Assembly: GCA_026225945.1 (NCBI GenBank)
Contig: JAMJFZ010001815.1
Location: 17,057,001 to 17,121,000, forward strand
From: Cricetomys ansorgei
Taxonomy: Eukaryota; Chordata; Mammalia; Rodentia; Nesomyidae
Reading direction: 5' to 3'
Length of the DNA: 64,000 bases
A model generated the notes under the pieces. It was not told the origin of the DNA, did not search any database, and was given only the letters and a program-made list of their open reading frames with translations. Each line of letters opens with the position of its first letter. Within the stretch, counting starts at the first letter, position 1. Below are positions 58,740 to 64,000 of the stretch, in pieces. Position numbers and translations under genes: made by a program.

Positions 58740-60840
58740 TACAGCAATTTACCATGTCAGGGCAATAATTCCTGGGAATGTGGTCAAATGTAAGAAATGA
58801 TGAGGAAGAAATTCTAGCATGGTTTTAAAATTATCTAGCTCTCCTTAAAGTAATCTCTCTCAATCTCTATGTCCATATGAGTCTATCTTATTTCCTAAAT
58901 TAATCTGTATTTATCCTTTGACACATTTAACTAAAATTGTTCTAATACACACATTGCTACATGAATGTATGTAGGCATAGATCCAGGTTCAAAAGGCAGT
59001 TTATTCGGTGGTTAATTCAATCTCTTAGGAGGTTTTAGCCTCCATACAATCTAATCTTCAAGTCTAAACCTAGAAAGTTTCCATGTCAGAGACATACTGC
59101 TAATTGACTCATTCTAACTAGCTCCTTCTGAACTCAGAGCTGTACTGAGCTCAACTGACTCTTCTCGTTGGCTGTTCAATTCACTCACTGATCTGGCTCA
59201 AATTTTCCTCCAAGCTGACTGGTTCAAAATGACCCTCTGAGCCAGCTGACTGTTTCTGACTGAACTCTTCTGACTCTGGTTGACTCCCCCAACTTCTCTG
59301 ACTGAACTATTCTGCTAGGCTTCAAACTGATTCTCTCTTCCAATCTAATGTTGACTTCTTCTGTAGAACTGCCTCTGTGTCTTTCTGAACTCCCGGTGTC
59401 TCTCTGAACTCAGAGCCTGGTTCTATATCCTAAGAGTTGGGCCTTCCTCACTATGATTCAATCTCAGATTGGGGGGATCTTTGACTCAAAACAACTGATT
59501 TAAAAGCAAAGTGGCAATTTTAATTCAACTCAATGTTAAGGTGACATCCAATATATTAATGTAACTGAAACTTATGTAAGCACGTCTTACAAGATAAAAT
59601 GCCAAATGCATGACAAAACAAACATAGCCACATTAACAATTGCCATATTAGATCTCCAAACCATGAAGAAGTTCCATTCACTAGGATTAAGATGATGAAA
59701 TGATTGAGGCACTCACCCAGGCACTAAATTTATGGAGATACTTAAAAAAAAAAAAAAAAAAAAAATTCAGGAATTTTACATTTTTATACAATATTTCAAA
59801 ATTTTAAAAGAAATGCAATAATTTCAACCTCAATAAAATGTCAAAATTCTAAGTAAGCCTTGTCAAATCCAAACTTTCCTTATAAACTTCTTGTCCAAAA
59901 ATAAGAAGCAAGTAACTCTCATTAAGAATATTGTAACCTAATCCATCCTGGGTTTAAGAGAGTGATTAGTGGCCTCACTGCCCCAGGCAGATACACTAAA
60001 TTACATTGCTAGAAGACAGAAACTACTAAATGAAATTCACATCTAGGATGTAACTCAACAAGCTTGGGTGGGAGTGGCCAGTCCAGAGAGGAAGCAGAGA
60101 GCAATCCAACAAAAGTCTGCTAAGGTTTTACAGGCATTGTCTTGTCATAGAAATGTCAGCTCTGACTACTTTTCTGTCCCTAAAACAACCCTTACACCAA
60201 CAGGAAATTGTCTACCTAACAATGCTTTCCAAAAAAGTAAATCCTTCCAATAATCTCAGAAACTGCTCTTGAGTAAATTGGACACCAGATAGAAGCAAGT
60301 TGACCAAGAAATTGACCCAACTGCTCTTGAACTTGGGCCTTTGGTTAAAGTCACTGTGTGCTATATACTTTTATCTTTCATATGAAAATGTTTATTGCAT
60401 GCATATTTTGGTCTTCAAGTTTAATTTGAACATGATATGTTTTGGTATGTTTTAATTGCGATGTTTAAAATAATATTTTAGTTAAGATCCGCTTTTTACT
60501 TGTTTACACCTCTGTGCCATCCCCAGCTTCCACCACCACCCTCCCCCACCCCTTGTAGGAGGTTCCTGTTATTTGTTTATTGAGGGTCTGTGTGAAAACA
60601 GGAAGAAAAACACCTGGGGCATTGAGGGGTGGAGCAAGGAGGGAGGAGGAGGCTGAGCAGGAGAATGAGGAGAGCTAGAGAACCAAGAAGCCTTGGAGTG
60701 AGCTGTCTGCCTAAGCCGCCCGGGTATTGGACCCCTGATATTTGTAGTATAATGTGTTAATAAATAATGTTATTACGAACAACAAAGAACGATCACTAAT
60801 AATGATATTTTGGGACTGTTTAGATTTATTATGCAGCTAT
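58740..60840. other. no gene seen; CTGACT-rich tract and A22 inside
   Basis: Largely unassigned. 58985-59480 may be an unnamed antisense LTR, since it starts with 'ggcagtttattcggtggtta' (antisense AATAAA). An A22 tract lies at 59744-59765. 60530-60720 is first C-rich, then G/A-rich on the plus strand. Confidence 0.4.
59150..59420. repeat. imperfect CTGACT/GAACTC-rich tract
   Basis: Some 270 bp in which CTGACT, CTGAACT and TGACTC-like units recur every 10-25 bp (for example actgagctcaactgactctt, tgactctggttgactccccc, ctctgactgaactattctgc, tttctgaactcccggtgtct). It looks like a decayed tandem repeat, possibly inside an unnamed antisense LTR. Confidence 0.6.
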
Positions 60841-60843
60841 GAA

Positions 60844-61230
60844 TGTTGGGTCCTCAAAATAGCTCAAGTAGACACTAAGACAAAAGTGTGGCCAAACAAA
60901 GCAGTTTATTTCTGCAGAGGAAATATTCTCATGGCAGGGCTAGCCAATAAAAGCAAAAACAAAAACATGACAGCCCCAAATATAGGTGCATGGGGGGTTT
61001 TTAAGTGAAGTAGCAGTTGCCAGGGAGATCTCTTTGATTGGTCAGGACCTGAGCACTGGTCCTTATTGGATTGGCTTATTATATCTGGCAGGGAAGTGAG
61101 GGTTCTTGGGAAAGTCTAATTGGCTAAAGACTGGCTTTTGGGCTTTCCGAGAATAATTACCAGGGATTCCTGAAAAACTGAGGTCAGGGCCCCACCCATC
61201 ACCACGGGGTACCCTGGTGGTCCTCTCACA
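60844..61230 (-). mobile_element. solo LTR A, antisense (387 bp)
   Basis: On the minus strand it starts TGTGAGAGGACCACCAGG and ends TGAGGACCCAACA. In minus orientation it carries four CCAAT boxes (plus-strand ATTGG at 61037, 61065, 61070 and 61119), a weak TATA-like CTTAAAAA (60998-61005) and AATAAA (60905-60910), in that order, as expected for U3-R-U5. The termini resemble those of LTR B next door (TGTGAG...CCCAACA), so the two may belong to related families. I see no clear target duplication. Confidence 0.7.
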
Positions 61231-61234
61231 GATT

Positions 61235-61620
61235 ATACACCTGTTCAGACATTGAACAAAAGTGAACTAGGTCATTCAATATCATGACATTAGAACCGAG
61301 TACGGAAACTGAATGAGACTTATTTATCGACCTTTGAGGAGACAGTGACACACTGTCAAGTGGTATGTTGTACTATGTTAGAACTGTCAACTATTCTAAA
61401 AATATTGCATAAAATTGGGAACTATCCTAGATTGCGTGCCATTTGCAATGGATGTGTCTTCCCTCTTTAGCAATCTGATTCAGTATAGGTGTTTGTTTGT
61501 TTGTTTGTTTTTTAAGATCAACCATCCTCTCCCTGGCTCTCCATTCCACGCCTCTCCAGCATTAAATCTAGAAGTCAGGACTAGACATTTAAAATGTTCC
61601 TTTTCCTTGCTATTCTCTAG

Positions 61621-61655
<35 letters not shown>

Positions 61656-61812
61656 TGATTTTTAATTTAAAAAAATAAAAATGTGTCAGATGATAGAATA
61701 CCAATAGAAAGAAATAGGAAAATTGACCTGAGTGATGTCTTACACAAAAGTTTAAAACTCTTAAAAACTTAGTTCATTCCAGGAAGTATTTCGAGTATTT
61801 TATATGTACTTA
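61235..61812. other. no gene; spacer between two LTRs
   Basis: Contains (TTTG)n at 61493-61511 and a pure A31 tract at 61623-61653. The A31 tract is not preceded by a recognisable SINE, L1 or AATAAA. Confidence 0.6.
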
Positions 61813-61816
61813 CTGG

Positions 61817-62348
61817 TGTTGGGTTCCCAAAATGGACTCCAAATTGATGACGTGCCCACAGAGAGACACAGTCGGATAATCGATGCAAAAAGCAAGAGGT
61901 TTATTAACCACCTCTCTGAGACCGTCCTAACTTGCAGGAAAGGGCGGTCCCCCGGGGCAAAAAGCAAGCGTTTTTATTTACAGTACAAAACAGTTTCTGG
62001 GCATAAACCGAGTTGGTACAAGTCGATTGGTCCCCAAACTGTACTTTATCCTGATAGGTTAGGGCCAGTTAACCTTTAAACTGATTGGTGTTGGTGTATA
62101 GCAAGGTCGCGGGTCCTAAAAAGAATACAAGCTCAAGGTTCTAGTCAACGTGGGTGGGGGAAACTCTTTAGCCCAAGGCAGTGGGCAGTCTACGGGAGAG
62201 AAGGGGGAGGGGGAACTCTCTAGCCCAAGGCCGTCTTGTTTGTCTTAGAAAATGTTTTCCTACAGAAATTGTTTTTATGCTTCTGCTTGCAACTGGGCCT
62301 AGTGTCAAGGGTCTCAAACCCCTAGTGTCAAGGGTCTCAAACCTCACA
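61817..62348 (-). mobile_element. gammaretrovirus-like (ERV1) solo LTR B, antisense
   Basis: On the minus strand this 532-bp LTR runs TGTGAGGTTTGAG...GGGAACCCAACA and is flanked by a perfect 4-bp target duplication CTGG (61813-61816 and 62349-62352), the size typical of gammaretroviral integration. In minus orientation it has two U3 direct repeats, CCAAT boxes (ATTGG at 62026 and 62084), a TATA-like TAAATAAAAA (61971-61980) and AATAAA (61900-61905). The text after the signal, AATAAACCTCTTGC...TTTGCATC, parallels the R-U5 border of murine gammaretroviruses. It keeps many CpGs, so it is among the youngest insertions here. There is no internal region and it encodes nothing; the 91- and 70-codon frames crossing it are noise. 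Confidence 0.88.
62156..62343 (-). repeat. direct repeats in the U3 of LTR B
   Basis: Two duplications. First: a perfect 23-bp tandem pair, 62298-62320 and 62321-62343 (beginning cctagtgtcaagggtctc). Second: a 23-24-bp near-identical pair containing cccaaggc, at 62156-62180 and 62209-62232 (spacing 53 bp). Position in U3 matches the enhancer repeats known from gammaretroviral LTRs. Confidence 0.9.
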
Positions 62349-62359
62349 CTGGGAACTGT

Positions 62360-63790
62360 GGTAGTCATTATTTTAAACATGAAAATAAGGTGAAGTACAA
62401 GAGCTGTTACTTGTTCTTTATTTCAGAACAATTGAAAGATGAGTTGGAATCCAAAGTAGACACCACCAAGAGCCCGGGTACCCGTGCTTAGTTAGTATTA
62501 CTCTTTCCTAGGAGAGCTTAGAAAACACTGTAAAATGGATGAATCCCCTGACTGCAAAAGCATCCAAGACCACAATAAAGGCAGACAGTGTGCCTGAACT
62601 TGGGAGGAATGGTGTTTGCAGTAGGAGGATCCCAGGACATTTTGTAATTCATATTTCATAGAGGGGCATATCTGCACACAAAAGGTCCTAGACCAAAGAT
62701 ACACGGCTGAACGCTGGTCATCTTTATATGATCACATTATACTACATCCATTTTAAGAAGAATATACTTATCATCATTCCCTATTCTTTCTGCTTTTGCT
62801 TCCCTCCATCCCAAATCACAAACAAGCACAAAACTTCTGACCAGCACATTAAGGCAAATGTTGCTTCTGACTCACCTCCTCTGTTACTTGCTTTTAAGGA
62901 TGTTCATCTCTGTACTGATTTTACAGACCTTGTTTTCTTGTGACTTGTGAAATGAAAGCTACTAAGCATAAGTGCTTTCTTTTCACTCTGCTTCCAGCTA
63001 AATTCTGCACAGTAAAACAAATTAAGCAGATGGCAGACTTAAATGTTAAAGATAGGGGAAAATGTATGAAGAGATCTGAGGATAAATTAGAATATAGGAT
63101 GGAATATATTGAAGTGAAATGAATCAGAGGTTAAAGTCACAGAGAATTTTAAATCTTTTAGCTTCCCTGAAGAGGCATGAATGATTCAGGGTTCTGACTG
63201 AAAGTGCTTTCCCATGACAACTGTGCCTTTGTAATGCTTAATTCCCAAATTAGTAAAAAGCCTTATTGCATGGCTCATGGAGGCATGCACTGTCTTTCTC
63301 TTCAGAACAAAATCTGCATCGTCTCATTCATATGAGGAAAGCATGAAGGACAAGAGGTGTATGAGATTTTTAAATTAGTGATGCCTGTGGAGAGTCCAGA
63401 TTTAAAACAAGAAAACAATTCCCATCCCTCGAGCGTTATGGCTTCCCACATTGTGCTGCTAAGGAGCTTCTATACACTGTACAATTTGAGCTCTGTTAAA
63501 ATGCAAATTTTCCAGGGAGCCTACAATCTCATGAGTCATTTTCAACTATGAGTAAACGGATCCAGCAGAACATTTCCTTAGGAAGGGAGAAGGCAGGCAT
63601 GAGACTGTGAGAGACTTGGGGTTAAAAAAACAAACAAAAACACTCAAAACTCTAGTTTTTAAGATGGGAGATTCTAGAGCCAGAATGTGCTTTTCCGGGT
63701 CTAGAATTGATCCTTATCTGTGTAAGGGTTTGCTTCCAAGCGGCAATGCCAATTTAATTCCATATAAATCTCAAGGCAGCAAAAACAGAT
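62360..63790. other. no gene seen; mostly unique DNA
   Basis: No named repeat. A perfect octamer ATGCAAAT lies at 63501-63508. Frames up to 71 codons have no support. Confidence 0.5.
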
Positions 63791-63796
63791 GATGAG

Positions 63797-63906
63797 GAAC
63801 AGTTATTAAGTGCCTGTGATGTACCAGATACTTTGCTTTCTCTAACTCTGATGTATGTCCACGAACTCATGCCTTATATTTGTGGATGACAAGATTCAGA
63901 AATGTG
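63797..63906 (+). repeat. MIR SINE fragment
   Basis: 'aacagttattaagtgcctgt', 'gatgtaccagatactttgct' and 'tgtggatgacaagattcaga' match the first two thirds of MIR (ATTTATTGAGCGCTTACTATGTGCCAGGCACTGTGC, ACAGATGAGGAAACTGAGG) with an insertion between them. Confidence 0.75.
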
Positions 63907-64000
63907 AATTTACAACTAATATGATATGTAAGTATCCTGTAAACATGGGCCTTCTCTATGCCAGTGGTGACGCTACTCTGGCTTCCAATCCTGGTATGCA

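Noticed and set aside
61804..62079. 91-codon plus frame with basic residues
   Set aside because: It lies inside the antisense gammaretrovirus-like LTR (U5-R-U3), which is noncoding.

Overview
This window is nuclear DNA from a muroid rodent (mouse, rat, hamster or deer-mouse group). The evidence is its repeat content. It carries degraded B1, B2/B3-type, ID-like and B4 SINEs; antisense Lx-type L1 3' UTRs; MaLR and ERVL LTRs; a gammaretrovirus-like solo LTR; many long (GT)n, (GATA)n and (TA)n microsatellites; and older mammal-wide relics (MIR, Tigger-like and hAT-like DNA transposons). The DNA is AT-rich and CpG-poor. The species cannot be fixed from sequence alone.

I found no protein-coding gene, exon, tRNA, rRNA, CpG island or CRISPR array that I can support. 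All open frames are 242 codons or shorter. The longest ones translate microsatellites or antisense transposon UTRs. The window is best read as a gene desert or a piece of a very large intron.

Layout. 0-2.7 kb: old L1 and B1, then a GT/pyrimidine tract. 2.7-6.8 kb: unassigned AT-rich DNA. 6.8-8.5 kb: two L1 3' ends facing away from each other, a GATA array and a SINE cluster. 8.5-10.45 kb: repeat-poor block with an octamer motif. 10.5-15.1 kb: SINEs, CA/GT arrays and A-tracts. 15.1-17.8 kb: two adjacent antisense L1 copies and a B3. 18.48-19.11 kb: a mosaic minisatellite. 19.6-22.9 kb: Tigger relic, repeat-poor block, and an antisense ERVL/MaLR-type LTR with another LTR-like unit inside it. 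23.9-26.7 kb: MaLR LTR end, B1, old L1, B3. 26.7-30.1 kb: unassigned. 30.1-32.1 kb: Lx 3' UTR, B1, and an L1 with a 5' inversion. 33.8-34.5 kb: an ERVL LTR inside an antisense MaLR-like element. 36-40.4 kb: Lx end, B3, hAT relic, MIR. 44.5-49 kb: split B3 with an LTR-like unit, L1 3' end, ID and B4. 50.4-53.4 kb: a nearly complete MaLR element (LTR-internal-LTR) interrupted by a class II-like solo LTR. 53.4-58.6 kb: repeat-poor. 58.6-60.8 kb: (TA)30 hairpin and a CTGACT-rich tract. 60.84-62.35 kb: two antisense LTRs, the second with a clean 4-bp target duplication. 62.4-64 kb: mostly unique, ending in a MIR.

There are no genes here to work together. The story is layered transposon insertion, from ancient mammal-wide relics to a comparatively fresh CpG-bearing ERV1-type LTR. 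I looked for a new biological system and found none. The best leads are structural: the mosaic minisatellite, the nested ERVs with readable target duplications, an LTR-like family that landed twice inside other repeats, and two repeat-free blocks that could be conserved enhancers. Family names were assigned by recall of consensus sequences, not by a search; RepeatMasker would settle them.
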